In this document: piece after piece, positions 17,217-26,162 of the stretch
How positions within the stretch are numbered: position 1 is the stretch's first letter
How the letters are laid out: each line of letters starts with the position of its first letter
NCBI GenBank assembly: GCA_022562055.1
Contig: JADFQA010000021.1
Coordinates: 1-56,955 of the forward strand
Length of the DNA stretch: 56,955 nucleotides
DNA from: Acidobacteriota bacterium
GTDB taxonomy: Bacteria > Actinomycetota > Acidimicrobiia > Spongiisociales > UBA5794
Direction: 5' to 3'
The notes under the pieces: generated by a model
Seen by the model: only the letters and a program-made list of their open reading frames with translations
Told to the model about the DNA's origin: nothing
The model's database searches: none
Made by a program: the position numbers and the translations under genes

Positions 17217-18111
17217 GTCGGCCTCCTTGGAGTAGTTGAGCAGCGCGGTCCACGGCTTCCATCACGGTACCGCTCCTCGGATACAACAGTGTGCGCCCTA
17301 CAACGAGGCCGCGCACTTGTGGAATCTCCAAAGCCCGGCGCCATCCCTCATACGTTGTGGCGGGATCGTTCCCTGGGTCCCCGCCGAGCAGCAGAGTCGG
17401 CAGGGTCGTGGACGCCATAACCCTCTCCATGTTTTCGACCACCGGGATCTTTAGCCATGTGTGCGCAGATGTTGCTCCTAGGCCGCAAGCAACCGAGACT
17501 GCATGAATGATGTCGTCTGGCTCTTTGGAGATGACGACGCGATGATCGGTTGTGTGGTGCGCGGGCAACGGTTCGACCATCGCCATCAGCGAAAGGTCCG
17601 CAAGTTCGGTCACCGCGTGGCCGCAGGCTTCGAGGGTGGCGTTCGTTCTGTCGTCATGTGGGTCGATCCGCAGCAGCATCTTTCCGCCGTCGAACCGCAT
17701 CGCCGCGATGTGAGCCGCATCGTATCCGGTGAATCTATCGTCGAGTTCCCACACGCTTCCGGCCAACCCGCCTCGGTTCATCGATCCGATAACCAGTTTG
17801 TCTTCGAGTAACCCGAGCAGCAAAAGATCCTCAACGATGTCGGCGGTGCCGAGAACACCGTCAACCCGCGGGTGTTCGAGTGCGGTAGCGATGCGGTCCA
17901 GCAGAGATCGACGATGGGCCATTGCGAACGGATCTTCGCCGACCGCCAGTGCCGAGCGTGCCGGATGATCGGCTGCCACCAGGAACAGATCGCCAGCCGC
18001 CGCAACCGTCGCGACGGTCGCCCGGGACCTTCGCCTCGCGGCGGCAACCACCGCCTCAGGTTTCTCCGCCCGGACTCGTAGCAACTCCGCGAAGGCGCTA
18101 TCCGTGATCAT
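17209..18111 (-). CDS. Class I aldolase of the Cgl0159/DeoC-like family, probable DKGP aldolase
   Basis: The 300-residue protein resembles the aldolase-type proteins found between iolC and iolB in actinobacterial inositol clusters. Segments such as LFLVAADHPARSAL, KMLLRIDPHDDRT, HTWLKIPVVENM and LLLGGDPGNDP outline a TIM barrel with a candidate Schiff-base lysine in WLKIP. From position I infer that it cleaves 6-phospho-5-keto-2-deoxygluconate into DHAP and malonate semialdehyde, the IolJ step. It overlaps iolC by 14 bases and iolB by eight. Confidence 0.82.
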   Translation of the reverse strand: MITDSAFAELLRVRAEKPEAVVAAARRRSRATVATVAAAGDLFLVAADHPARSALAVGEDPFAMAHRRSLLDRIATALEHPRVDGVLGTADIVEDLLLLGLLEDKLVIGSMNRGGLAGSVWELDDRFTGYDAAHIAAMRFDGGKMLLRIDPHDDRTNATLEACGHAVTELADLSLMAMVEPLPAHHTTDHRVVISKEPDDIIHAVSVACGLGATSAHTWLKIPVVENMERVMASTTLPTLLLGGDPGNDPATTYEGWRRALEIPQVRGLVVGRTLLYPRSGTVMEAVDRAAQLLQGGRHG

Positions 18112-19072
18112 CCATGAACTCCCTCACCTGCTGTTCAGTTGGCATGGCGTCGGCACAAGCGAGCTGCGTTGCGACGTACGCACCCGCAGCGTTGGCAAAA
18201 CTGAGAATATCGATCGGGTCCCAGCCGAGAAGTAGACCGTGACACAGCGCCCCGCCGAAGGCGTCGCCGGCACCTAGGCCGTTGACGACGTCGATACGCA
18301 ACGCGGCAACTCTCTCGATACCGTCCTTCGTTGCAAGTAGTACCCCGTCAGGTCCCATCTTCACGATGGCGATTTCCAGGCCGAGTTCTAGGAGACGCTG
18401 CGCCTGTTGTTCAGGCGTTCCGGGACCAACGGCGACTTTGCATTCTTCTTGGTTGCCAACTGCCACCGAGACGAGGCTCAGCGCCTTTCGCTGATACTGC
18501 CCCGCTGTTTCGGGAGAAGACCAGAAGCTCTCGCGGTAGTCGAGATCGTGAATCGTGTGCTGCTTTTCACCGCGTGCTTCAAGGGCCGCGAGCGTTGCGG
18601 TGCGACTCGGTTCATCGGCAAGGGCGGCGCCCGTGGTCCAGAAGATGTCTGCATCGCGGATCGCATTTAGATCTAGGTCGCTTGCCGAAATGTTCATATC
18701 CGGTGCCTTTGGCTCTCGGTAGAAGAGCAGGGGAAAATTGTCCGGCGGGTAGATCTCGGGAAAGACAAGTGGCGTGCGATACTGCGTATCGGTGCTGACG
18801 TAACGGTCATCAACCCCGAACTCGCCTAACGCGACTCGCACGTACTCGCCAAAGCCGTCATCCCCGACAGCGGTGATGACTGCCGAGTTGTGGCCGTAGC
18901 GGGCCGCAGCCACCGCGACATTTGTTGGACTTCCACCAAGAAACTTTCCAAACGACTTCACCTGCGACAGCGGAAGCCCGATTTCTGATGGATAGAGATC
19001 GACACTCACGCGACCGATCGTGATGACCTCAAAACCGACCTTGTCGTCAGGTCCGGTCTCATGGTTCACCAT
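18098..19072 (-). CDS. iolC: 5-dehydro-2-deoxygluconokinase
   Basis: This PfkB-family kinase of about 324 residues has the N-terminal GRVSVDLYP, the KFLGGSPTNVAVAAARYG sugar-binding motif, and the C-terminal ATP-binding signature NGLGAGDAFGGALCHGLL with the catalytic Asp. It phosphorylates 2-deoxy-5-keto-gluconate. The start is unclear: ATG 19072 or GTG 19084, neither with a strong ribosome site. It lies between iolE and the aldolase gene in the same operon. Confidence 0.92.
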   Translation of the reverse strand: MVNHETGPDDKVGFEVITIGRVSVDLYPSEIGLPLSQVKSFGKFLGGSPTNVAVAAARYGHNSAVITAVGDDGFGEYVRVALGEFGVDDRYVSTDTQYRTPLVFPEIYPPDNFPLLFYREPKAPDMNISASDLDLNAIRDADIFWTTGAALADEPSRTATLAALEARGEKQHTIHDLDYRESFWSSPETAGQYQRKALSLVSVAVGNQEECKVAVGPGTPEQQAQRLLELGLEIAIVKMGPDGVLLATKDGIERVAALRIDVVNGLGAGDAFGGALCHGLLLGWDPIDILSFANAAGAYVATQLACADAMPTEQQVREFMDDHG

Positions 19073-19126
19073 TGGCCATCGCACGATGGCGCCGCGCCAG
19101 GTTCAGCGCAATGACTTGAGCGCCAC

Positions 19127-20014
19127 TCACAGACCATGTGCCACATCCTCCAAAAACGAAAAGCTCTCCGCTGCTGCAATGATCGGTCCTTCTCCCGGGT
19201 CGGGCTCGGTGTCCAACACGATATCTTGTTCGATGACATACCAGCCGTCGTAGCGATCCTTTTCGAGGGTCTCGATGAACGCACGAATATCAACGCTGCC
19301 AGAACCGAGCGGTACGAACAGTCCGTCAATCACCGCCTGACGAAACGCCAGGCTTCCCGAACTTACCCGTTTCGCCAGCCCGGGATCGAGGTCTTTGAGG
19401 TGGACGTGGGCGACACGCCCGGTTGCAGACTCTGCTATCGCTACCGGGTCGGCCCCTGCGAGGGCAAGATGACCAGTGTCGATACACAGATCGACGCTGG
19501 TCTTTGCAAGGACTCGCTCGACATGATCTTGGCGGACGACGGCCATCCCCCAATGTGGGTGCAGGGCGGTTCGCAGACCGTGGCGGGATGCAATTTCAAT
19601 CGCCTCGCCAAGGTTGGTAAGGAACGTGTCCCATTCGGCATCGTTCAGGTCAATCTGAATGTCGTAGCCAGCGTGGGGGGAGTCCGGCCCGAGCACCATA
19701 ACCGGCGCTCCGGTGGCTGCGAGTGTTGCCGCAGCACGATTGATGTATGCAAGGTTCTCAGCGCTCAGCTCGGGGACGTACAGCACGGCGGGGATGAAGC
19801 CGCCGACCATGGCAAGCCCAATACGATCGAGAAGACTCTGCAGTTCCTCAGTGGTGGACGCGAGGTAGCGATCCGGACCGAGTTCGGTCGCAGAGAGCCC
19901 GATCTGTTTCATCTCGGTCAATACTCGTTCGGCGCTCATGAGATGGCCCCATCCGGGAGACCCGTCGACGCCCCAGGTAATCGGCGCGCCCGCGATGCGG
20001 CTCAAGAATGTCAT
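19127..20014 (-). CDS. iolE: myo-Inosose-2 dehydratase
   Basis: The 295-residue AP-endonuclease-2-like TIM barrel opens IAGAPITWGVDGSPGWG, as IolE proteins do. It carries metal ligands in ALHPHWG, CIDTGHL, AHVHLKD and YVIEQD. It dehydrates 2-keto-myo-inositol to the trihydroxycyclohexane dione used by IolD. ATG 20014 overlaps the stop of iolG by four bases (ATGA). Confidence 0.9.
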   Translation of the reverse strand: MTFLSRIAGAPITWGVDGSPGWGHLMSAERVLTEMKQIGLSATELGPDRYLASTTEELQSLLDRIGLAMVGGFIPAVLYVPELSAENLAYINRAAATLAATGAPVMVLGPDSPHAGYDIQIDLNDAEWDTFLTNLGEAIEIASRHGLRTALHPHWGMAVVRQDHVERVLAKTSVDLCIDTGHLALAGADPVAIAESATGRVAHVHLKDLDPGLAKRVSSGSLAFRQAVIDGLFVPLGSGSVDIRAFIETLEKDRYDGWYVIEQDIVLDTEPDPGEGPIIAAAESFSFLEDVAHGL

Positions 20015-21003
20015 GTCACTTCCTCCGTAGTCACGATCCGTCCCTCACGGGCTGACAGCGTGCACGCCTCCGCAATCACGAGCGCTGACCTCGCATCCTG
20101 CACTGAGCATTCTGCCTGACCGCCGTCTTTCACCATGGAGATGAACGCGTTCATCTCGCTTTCGTAAGTCCCTCCAAAACGTGGAATCCACTCGGTGTAT
20201 GGGTCGCTGGGCGGTGGAACACCCGGCTCGACCGAACGCAACGGAGTGCGCGGATCGAGACCGATCGCTATCGAGTCCTTGGTGCCGAACACTTCCATTC
20301 GAACGTCGTATCCGACAGGGTCCTGGCGCGATCCACACAGGGCGGCAAGCGTGCCGTCATCGAGCCACAACGTGACCACCGACTGGGCGTAATCACCAAA
20401 CTTTTTGAACCAGTCGAACCCCTTCGTGGAGCCTGCCGCGTGAACCTGAACGACTTCTCGGCCGGTAATGAATCGGAGGATGTCGAACTCATGGATCAGC
20501 TGGTCGCGGAACTCGCCCCCTGAATGTTCGATGTATTGCTCGCTTGGCAGCTCGTAATCGTGGTGTTGTCCGACGATGAGTGTGAGGGTGCCGAGGCTTC
20601 CGTCTGCGACAAGATCCCGAGCTGCTCGGTACCCGGGGTCGTACCTGCGGTTGAACCCCATCTGTACCTGAACATTGCTGGCGGCGACCGTGGCAACGGC
20701 TCGGTCGGCGTCCGCGAGATTCATGGCGATCGGCTTCTCGCACAGCGCGGGCACACCGTGTGAGACGGCAAGCTCGATCTCTTCGACGTGCATGTCGGCC
20801 GGTGTGCAGATGACAACCGCATCCACCGATTCGAGCAGTTCGTTCGTGTCCGTTGCAACAGTGCCGCCGACAGCCGAGGCGACGCGTTCGGACGAGGCAG
20901 GGAACACGTCAGTGATGACGATTGCAGACACATCTGGGTGGCGGCTCAGATTATTGGCATGGATGGCCCCAATGCGGCCGGCTCCGATGAGGCCTACTTT
21001 CAT
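20011..21003 (-). CDS. iolG: myo-Inositol 2-dehydrogenase
   Basis: The 330-residue GFO/IDH/MocA enzyme begins MKVGLIGAGRIGAIHANNL with the NAD-binding GAGRIG loop. It has the conserved ALCEKPIA motif (catalytic Lys near 96) and GGEFRDQLIHEFDILRFI, which supplies the Asp and His of the active site. It oxidises myo-inositol to 2-keto-myo-inositol, the first pathway step. ATG 21003 has AGGAG upstream. It is the first gene of the leftward operon; two operator copies lie in its leader. Confidence 0.92.
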   Translation of the reverse strand: MKVGLIGAGRIGAIHANNLSRHPDVSAIVITDVFPASSERVASAVGGTVATDTNELLESVDAVVICTPADMHVEEIELAVSHGVPALCEKPIAMNLADADRAVATVAASNVQVQMGFNRRYDPGYRAARDLVADGSLGTLTLIVGQHHDYELPSEQYIEHSGGEFRDQLIHEFDILRFITGREVVQVHAAGSTKGFDWFKKFGDYAQSVVTLWLDDGTLAALCGSRQDPVGYDVRMEVFGTKDSIAIGLDPRTPLRSVEPGVPPPSDPYTEWIPRFGGTYESEMNAFISMVKDGGQAECSVQDARSALVIAEACTLSAREGRIVTTEEVT

Positions 21004-21022
21004 CTGTATCTCCTGGCAAGGT

Positions 21023-21088
21023 CTTCTGTGTTGAAGTTGGAACGTTCCAAAAATGCTTCTGTGTTGAAGTTGGAACGTTCCAAAAATG
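21023..21088. repeat. Perfect 33-bp tandem duplication carrying the iol operator
   Basis: Two identical 33-bp units lie head to tail (21023-21055 and 21056-21088), each containing one copy of TTGGAACGTTCCAA. The spacing of about three helical turns puts both operators on the same DNA face. The perfect identity suggests a recent duplication or selection for both copies. Confidence 0.95.
21037..21083. promoter_or_regulatory. Two iol operators (TTGGAACGTTCCAA)
   Basis: Perfect 14-bp palindromes at 21037-21050 and 21070-21083, of the CG-centred kind bound by LacI-family repressors. They lie downstream of the iolG promoter and just upstream of the TATACT (21095-21100) that may serve iolD. The likely binder is the LacI-type protein encoded at 23211. 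Confidence 0.85.
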
Positions 21089-21092
21089 GGAC

Positions 21093-21120
21093 GGTATACT
21101 CGCCACCAATTCGATGTCAA
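21093..21120 (-). promoter_or_regulatory. Promoter of the leftward iolG operon
   Basis: On the reverse strand, a consensus TTGACA (21120-21115) is 16 bases from TATACC (21098-21093). Both operators then fall just after the start of transcription, where a bound repressor would block the polymerase. On the forward strand TATACT overlaps the same bases and may be the iolD -10 element. Confidence 0.65.
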
Positions 21121-21261
21121 AGTTGGGATATGCTGGATAGCGAACCCGTCTTCTTCATCTTGCTGATCGACGGCCCAAGCGGCGAGCGTGCAGATTAGCG
21201 CGGAACTGCACTTGCGGAGAACCCCTGTGATCATTTCAAACCACACTTCTACGGAGTAACC

Positions 21262-23112
21262 ATGGAGACTGTTCGACTTACTACGGGCCAAGCGATTGTC
21301 CGATGGCTGGTCGCACAACGTACGGAAATTGACGGTGTTGAAGTGCCTGTATTTCCCGGTGTGTTCGGAATCTTCGGTCACGGCAACGTCGTTTCTCTCG
21401 CCGAGGCCCTTGCCCAGGTGCAAAACGAGATGCCGACGTGGCGAGGACACAATGAACAGTCCATGGCGCTCGCCGCAGTCGCGTTTGCGAAAGCGAAAAA
21501 CCGCCGCCAGATCATGATCGCAACCTCATCGGTCGGGCCAGGCTCGACGAACATGGTTACGGCCGCCGCGGTGGCGCACGCCAACCGGCTTCCACTCCTG
21601 CTCATCAGCGGTGACACATTTCAGCACCGTATCGTCGACCCTGTCCTCCAGCAGGTCGAACATTTCGACAGTCCTTCGACGACTGTCAGCGACACGTTTC
21701 GGGCTGTCACCCGGTTCTGGGACCGCATTACGCGACCCGAACAGATCATCCAAACCCTGCCTCAAGCCCTGGGCGTGATGCTCGACCCAGCTGACTGCGG
21801 TCCCGCATACATCGGGCTGCCGCAAGACATTGCTGCTGAAGCTTATGACTACCCGGCGCAGTTCTTCGCAACAACCGTCCACCAGATTCGGCGCCCCGGC
21901 CCAGACGTCAGGGAAATCGCCGCAGCTGCGTCCCTTCTCTCAGCCGCCTCGAAACCGCTCATCATTGCAGGTGGCGGGGTGCGCTACTCCGGGGCGGTTG
22001 CAGAGTTGACCGCCTTTGCGGTCCGACGTGGGATCCCCGTTGTCGAGACCGTGGCAGGGAGGTCGACCATGGTGTCTGACCATCCGAACTACGCCGGGCC
22101 GATCGGTGTGACGGGCAGCACGTCAGCGAATGCGCTCGCTGCTGACGCCGATGTCGTCATGGCTGTCGGGACTCGTCTGCAAGACTTCACAACCGGGTCT
22201 TGGTCTGTTTTCAAGAACCCCAAAATGCGCCTCGTGTCGATCAATGTTGGGCGCTTCGACGCAACCAAACATCACGCTGTCACCGTGGTCGGCGACGCTC
22301 AAGTCTCGATCACGGCCTTGGATGACCTGCTTGGCGACTACAAGGCCCCCGAACAATGGTTGCAGCGGGCCGGTCAAGAGAGACGTGATTGGTACGCCTA
22401 TCTCGATGAACTTGTCGCTCGCAACACCGACATTCCGACGTACGCCCAGGTTGTTCGCGCGGTAAACGACATGGCTGACGACACCGACTATCAGGTGTCC
22501 GCGGCTGGTGGGCTGCCTGGTGAGATCAACATGGGGTGGATGAGCAAGTCGGTTGGCTGTTTTGACGTTGAATATGGATTCTCATGCATGGGGTACGAAA
22601 TCGCCGGTGCCTGGGGAGCGAAGATGGCTCTCCCAGGGCGGGAAGTGATCTCGTGGGTTGGTGATGGTTCGTACCTCATGGCGAACTCGGACATCTACTC
22701 GACAGTCGCAACCGGGCACAAGGTCATCTTCATTGTGTGCGACAACGGCGGATTTGCTGTCATCAACCGTCTCCAGGTGAACACCGGTGGAGAAGAGTTC
22801 AACAATTTGCTGAGGGACACAAAAAGGGTGGGCGAGGCTCGGGTTGATTTCGTCAAACACGCCGAGTCCCTTGGCGCGACTGCTGAAAAAGTTGTCGGCA
22901 TTGCAGAGTTCCGCGCCGCGTTCGCACGAGCCAAGCAGTCCGAGAAGAGTTACGTGATCGTCATCGATACGGACCCCTACGAGTGGACGGATGGCGGCGC
23001 CTGGTGGGAGGTTGGCGTGCCCGAGGTATCTGACAGAGACCAGGTCCGAGTGGCTCGGGCTGAATTGGACGCCGAACGCAAACACCAACGTCCCGGAATC
23101 TGGGTCGAGTAA
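21262..23112 (+). CDS. iolD: 3D-(3,5/4)-trihydroxycyclohexane-1,2-dione hydrolase (ThDP enzyme)
   Basis: The 616-residue protein belongs to the acetolactate-synthase-like ThDP family. The cofactor-activating Glu lies in RGHNEQSMALAAVAFAKA (about residue 67). The central domain has PLIIAGGGVRYSGA, and the diphosphate/Mg site is GDGSYLMANSDI (about residue 468). IolD opens the ring to 5-deoxyglucuronate. ATG 21262 follows CGGAG. It is divergent from iolG; a leader of about 150 bases without a recognisable gene separates it from TATACT. Confidence 0.93.
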   Translation: METVRLTTGQAIVRWLVAQRTEIDGVEVPVFPGVFGIFGHGNVVSLAEALAQVQNEMPTWRGHNEQSMALAAVAFAKAKNRRQIMIATSSVGPGSTNMVTAAAVAHANRLPLLLISGDTFQHRIVDPVLQQVEHFDSPSTTVSDTFRAVTRFWDRITRPEQIIQTLPQALGVMLDPADCGPAYIGLPQDIAAEAYDYPAQFFATTVHQIRRPGPDVREIAAAASLLSAASKPLIIAGGGVRYSGAVAELTAFAVRRGIPVVETVAGRSTMVSDHPNYAGPIGVTGSTSANALAADADVVMAVGTRLQDFTTGSWSVFKNPKMRLVSINVGRFDATKHHAVTVVGDAQVSITALDDLLGDYKAPEQWLQRAGQERRDWYAYLDELVARNTDIPTYAQVVRAVNDMADDTDYQVSAAGGLPGEINMGWMSKSVGCFDVEYGFSCMGYEIAGAWGAKMALPGREVISWVGDGSYLMANSDIYSTVATGHKVIFIVCDNGGFAVINRLQVNTGGEEFNNLLRDTKRVGEARVDFVKHAESLGATAEKVVGIAEFRAAFARAKQSEKSYVIVIDTDPYEWTDGGAWWEVGVPEVSDRDQVRVARAELDAERKHQRPGIWVE

Positions 23113-23171
23113 GGGTCCAGCGGCGAATCGGTTGCCTCGGCGAGCTCCAGCTGACGACGTCGCCCAAAATT

Positions 23172-23202
23172 TTGGAACGTTCCAACTTTGCCCTGTTACA
23201 GT
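23172..23202 (+). promoter_or_regulatory. Operator and leaderless promoter of the iol repressor gene
   Basis: TTGGAACGTTCCAA (23172-23185) is followed by TACAGT (23197-23202), eight bases before the repressor ATG. The arrangement predicts autorepression and an mRNA with almost no leader. Confidence 0.7.
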
Positions 23203-23210
23203 GTGCAGCT

Positions 23211-24230
23211 ATGGGGCATCCAACAATTCTCGACGTCGCTGCGGAGGCAGGTGTCTCCAAATCACTGGTCTCGCTGGTCATGAGGGACTCTGACAGAGTC
23301 AGCTCAACCAGCCGGGATGCTGTGCTCGACGCCGCCAAGAAACTTGGTTACCGACCCAATGCGGCAGCTCGGACAATGGTCAGAAAACGCTCGCTTGCCA
23401 TCGGAGTGATGGTATCTGACCTTCACAACCCGTTTTACGCTGAGGTGATCGACGGGATCTACGCCGCGGTCACGGAAGCCGGATACCAGGTCATTCTGAC
23501 CACCGGTAACCGCGCGCAGGAGAAGGAGACCCTTGCTGTGGCGACCCTTCTGGAGATGCGCGTCGACGGATTGATCCTCACGTCCCCGGTCATGGGAGGA
23601 GAGGCTGCAGTCGAGCCATCATTAATCGTGCCGACGGTCATCATCGGTCAAGCGACCAGAGCGAAGGGTTTTGACAGCGTCACTAACGATGACCGCCACG
23701 GTTCCGAGATGGTGGTCGACCATCTCGTCGAACTCGGGCACCGTCATATTGCTCACATCGATGGTGGCGCGCACGGTAGTGCGAAATCGCGTAGAACCGG
23801 CTACTTCAAAGCAATGCGACGACACGGACTCGAAGACGAGATCCAGGCTGTGAGAGGAAGCTTTACTGAAGAGGGCGGACGTTCCGGGATTCTCCAACTT
23901 CTCTCTGGTCCTGTACTTCCGTCCGCCGTTTTCGTTGCAAACGACTTGGCCGCCATCGGTGTGTTGCGCGTGCTCGACGCCGAAGGGTTGTCGGTCCCAC
24001 GTGATATTTCTGTGGTTGGCTACGACAACACTACGCTTGCAGTCAGCCGTCGCCTAGGGTTGACCACGGTCGACCAGCCGCGGTTTGATATGGGTCGCGT
24101 AAGCGCTGAACTCATTTTTCAGCGCCTCGTCGAAGGCCGGGTGACCGCACGCAACGTCGTCCTTGAACCGAAGCTCGTGGTTCGAGAGTCGACCGGTCCG
24201 CCATCTTTTCAGAAAAATCAATCGGAGTAA
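23211..24230 (+). CDS. LacI-family repressor of the iol regulon
   Basis: The 339-residue protein has an N-terminal helix-turn-helix and hinge (TILDVAAEAGVSKSLVSLVM, then KLGYRPNAAARTMV). It continues into a periplasmic-binding-protein-like ligand domain (IGVMVSDLHNPFYAEVIDGIY, VFVANDLAAIGVLRVL). Its gene is preceded by the same palindrome found between iolG and iolD, so it is the obvious regulator; the inducer is probably an inositol pathway intermediate. It lies between iolD and mmsA and reads in the same direction. Confidence 0.9.
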   Translation: MGHPTILDVAAEAGVSKSLVSLVMRDSDRVSSTSRDAVLDAAKKLGYRPNAAARTMVRKRSLAIGVMVSDLHNPFYAEVIDGIYAAVTEAGYQVILTTGNRAQEKETLAVATLLEMRVDGLILTSPVMGGEAAVEPSLIVPTVIIGQATRAKGFDSVTNDDRHGSEMVVDHLVELGHRHIAHIDGGAHGSAKSRRTGYFKAMRRHGLEDEIQAVRGSFTEEGGRSGILQLLSGPVLPSAVFVANDLAAIGVLRVLDAEGLSVPRDISVVGYDNTTLAVSRRLGLTTVDQPRFDMGRVSAELIFQRLVEGRVTARNVVLEPKLVVRESTGPPSFQKNQSE

Positions 24231-24235
24231 ACGCC

Positions 24236-25729
24236 ATGAAAGTTATCAACCACTGGATTGATGGAGAGTTCGTCTCCACTAGGCCTAGCCGAACAACTCC
24301 AGTGTTCAACCCGGCCAGCGGGGCGCAAACCGCCGAAGTCGCTATGGCGACTGTCGCCGGCGTCAATGCGGCCGTCGCGTCTGCGAAGAAGGCCTTTGAG
24401 ACTTGGCGAAACGCACCGCTGACCCGTCGACAGAACATCATGTTTGAGTTTCGTAACCTCGTGGCGGAAAACCGTCAGGAGCTTGCCGAGGCGATGACCG
24501 CCGAGCATGGCAAGACCATCGATGACGCTCTCGGGGAGGTTCAACGCGGTCTAGAGGTCATCGAGTTTGCTTGCAACATTGCACACTTGCTCAAGGGTGA
24601 CTTTTCCGAACAGGTCTCGACCGGTGTCGACACGTTCTCTATCCGGCAGTCGCTCGGCGTGGTGGCCGGTATTACGCCGTTCAATTTCCCGGTCATGGTG
24701 CCCATGTGGATGTACCCGATTGCCATTGCGTGCGGAAACACCTTCGTGCTCAAACCGTCTGAGAAGGATCCCACCGTGTCACAGATGGTGGCGGAGTTGT
24801 TTAAGCGGGCGGGCCTTCCCGATGGTGTATTCAACGTTGTCCACGGTGACAAAGAGGCCGTCGATGCCTTGCTCACCCATCCCGACATCGCGGCAATCTC
24901 GTTTGTCGGCTCGACACCGATTGCGCGCTACATTCACGAAACGGGTACATCTCACGGCAAGCGTGTGCAGGCCTTGGGCGGTGCGAAGAATCACATGATC
25001 GTGCTGCCGGACGCAGACATGGATCTTGCAGCCGACGCTGCAGTCTCCGCTGGTTACGGGTCGGCTGGCGAACGCTGCATGGCGATCTCGGTAATAGTCG
25101 GGGTCGGTGACGCGATCGATTCGTTGCTCCCAAAAATACAGGAACGGATTGCTGATCTGAAGATCGCACCGGGGGACGCTGAAGGTGCCCAGATGGGACC
25201 TCTCGTGACCCAGCAGCACCTCGATAAGGTCAGGTCGTATGTCGACGCTGGAGAATCTGAAGGTGCGACGCTCGTAGTAGATGGGCGTGGGTTACAGGTC
25301 GACGGCTGTGAGGCCGGGTACTTCATTGGACCGAACCTTTTTGACCATGTCACGACTGAAATGTCGATCTACACCGACGAGATATTCGGTCCGGTGCTTT
25401 CATTAGTGCGCGTCGAACACTACGAAGACGCCATCAAGCTCATCAACGACAACCAGTACGGCAACGGGACCGCGATTTTCACCAACGATGGCGGAGCGGC
25501 CCGCAAGTTCCAAAACGAGATTCAGGTCGGCATGGTCGGTATCAACGTACCGATCCCAGTTCCACTCGCGTTCTACAGCTTCGGTGGTTGGAAGGATTCC
25601 ATTTTCGGGTCAAACGCTATTTACGGCCCTGAGGGAATCCGTTTCTACACGAGGCCCAAGGTAGTGATCACCCGCTGGCCGGATCCGATTCATCGAGGTG
25701 TGGACCTGGGCTTCCCGCAGAACCAATAA
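24236..25729 (+). CDS. mmsA: Methylmalonate/malonate-semialdehyde dehydrogenase (CoA-acylating)
   Basis: This 497-residue aldehyde dehydrogenase has the MMSDH features GVVAGITPFNFPVMVPMWM, FVGSTPIARYI, and the catalytic Cys281 in GSAGERCMAIS. It has ALGGAKNH in place of the general-base Glu motif of ordinary aldehyde dehydrogenases, as expected for CoA-dependent members. In inositol breakdown it converts malonate semialdehyde to acetyl-CoA and CO2 (IolA role). It starts five bases after the repressor gene with GGAG upstream, so both are cotranscribed. Confidence 0.93.
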   Translation: MKVINHWIDGEFVSTRPSRTTPVFNPASGAQTAEVAMATVAGVNAAVASAKKAFETWRNAPLTRRQNIMFEFRNLVAENRQELAEAMTAEHGKTIDDALGEVQRGLEVIEFACNIAHLLKGDFSEQVSTGVDTFSIRQSLGVVAGITPFNFPVMVPMWMYPIAIACGNTFVLKPSEKDPTVSQMVAELFKRAGLPDGVFNVVHGDKEAVDALLTHPDIAAISFVGSTPIARYIHETGTSHGKRVQALGGAKNHMIVLPDADMDLAADAAVSAGYGSAGERCMAISVIVGVGDAIDSLLPKIQERIADLKIAPGDAEGAQMGPLVTQQHLDKVRSYVDAGESEGATLVVDGRGLQVDGCEAGYFIGPNLFDHVTTEMSIYTDEIFGPVLSLVRVEHYEDAIKLINDNQYGNGTAIFTNDGGAARKFQNEIQVGMVGINVPIPVPLAFYSFGGWKDSIFGSNAIYGPEGIRFYTRPKVVITRWPDPIHRGVDLGFPQNQ

Positions 25730-25776
25730 GGCCTGCAGAACCACTAGGGATCACGGAACCGTCGTGCGAGGAGTGC

Positions 25777-25983
25777 TCACTCCGAGGGCGGCTCTCTGTG
25801 GACGTTGCGGTTTGGTGGGATCACCCATCCGACAAGACCGATAGGCAGAATGAACGGAACAATGATTCCGCCCAATGCCAGGAGGCCCAAGATTAAGCGC
25901 CGTTTCTGAAACAGTCTCACGACTCCTACGATCCACACAGCGAGCATGACCGCGAGTAGTAGAGCTGTTAGTACTTGACGGAT
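25777..25983 (-). CDS. Small two-helix membrane protein with unclear start
   Basis: A short reverse-strand frame encodes two hydrophobic helices joined by a basic loop: VLTALLLAVMLAVWIVGVV, then QKRRL, then LILGLLALGGIIVPFILPI, ending in a polar tail. A strong GGAGGT lies exactly six bases before an ATC codon at 25983, where a start codon would be expected. The first ATG is at 25947 and would cut into the first helix. Either a rare ATC start or a mutated start is possible. Function is unknown. Confidence 0.5.
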   Translation of the reverse strand: MRQVLTALLLAVMLAVWIVGVVRLFQKRRLILGLLALGGIIVPFILPIGLVGWVIPPNRNVHREPPSE

Positions 25984-26063
25984 GGTCGACCTCCGACGGC
26001 AACGTTAGGAGTTTCGTGGACGATCCGGCGGTTGCTGATGTGAAGCGGACGCGCTGTGCTTGA

Positions 26064-26086
26064 TGGAACGTTCCAACCCATATACT
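26064..26086 (+). promoter_or_regulatory. Fourth iol-type operator with -10 element
   Basis: The 12-bp core TGGAACGTTCCA (26064-26075) is followed after five bases by TATACT (26081-26086), the same -10 hexamer as in the iolD region. A repressor bound here would cover the spacer between -35 and -10. It controls the transaldolase-like operon and ties it to the iol regulon. Confidence 0.75.
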
Positions 26087-26162
26087 AAGCAGACGGACAT
26101 TCAGCCGGCGTAGGGCCAGTCCTCAGGACGGACTCCGTCAGCCAAGACAAGGAAACAGCACC

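Noticed and set aside
20011-21450. Long N-terminal extension of IolG to 21450
   Set aside because: The extension would cross the promoter and both operators. ATG 21003 has a good ribosome site and starts the conserved NAD-binding motif.
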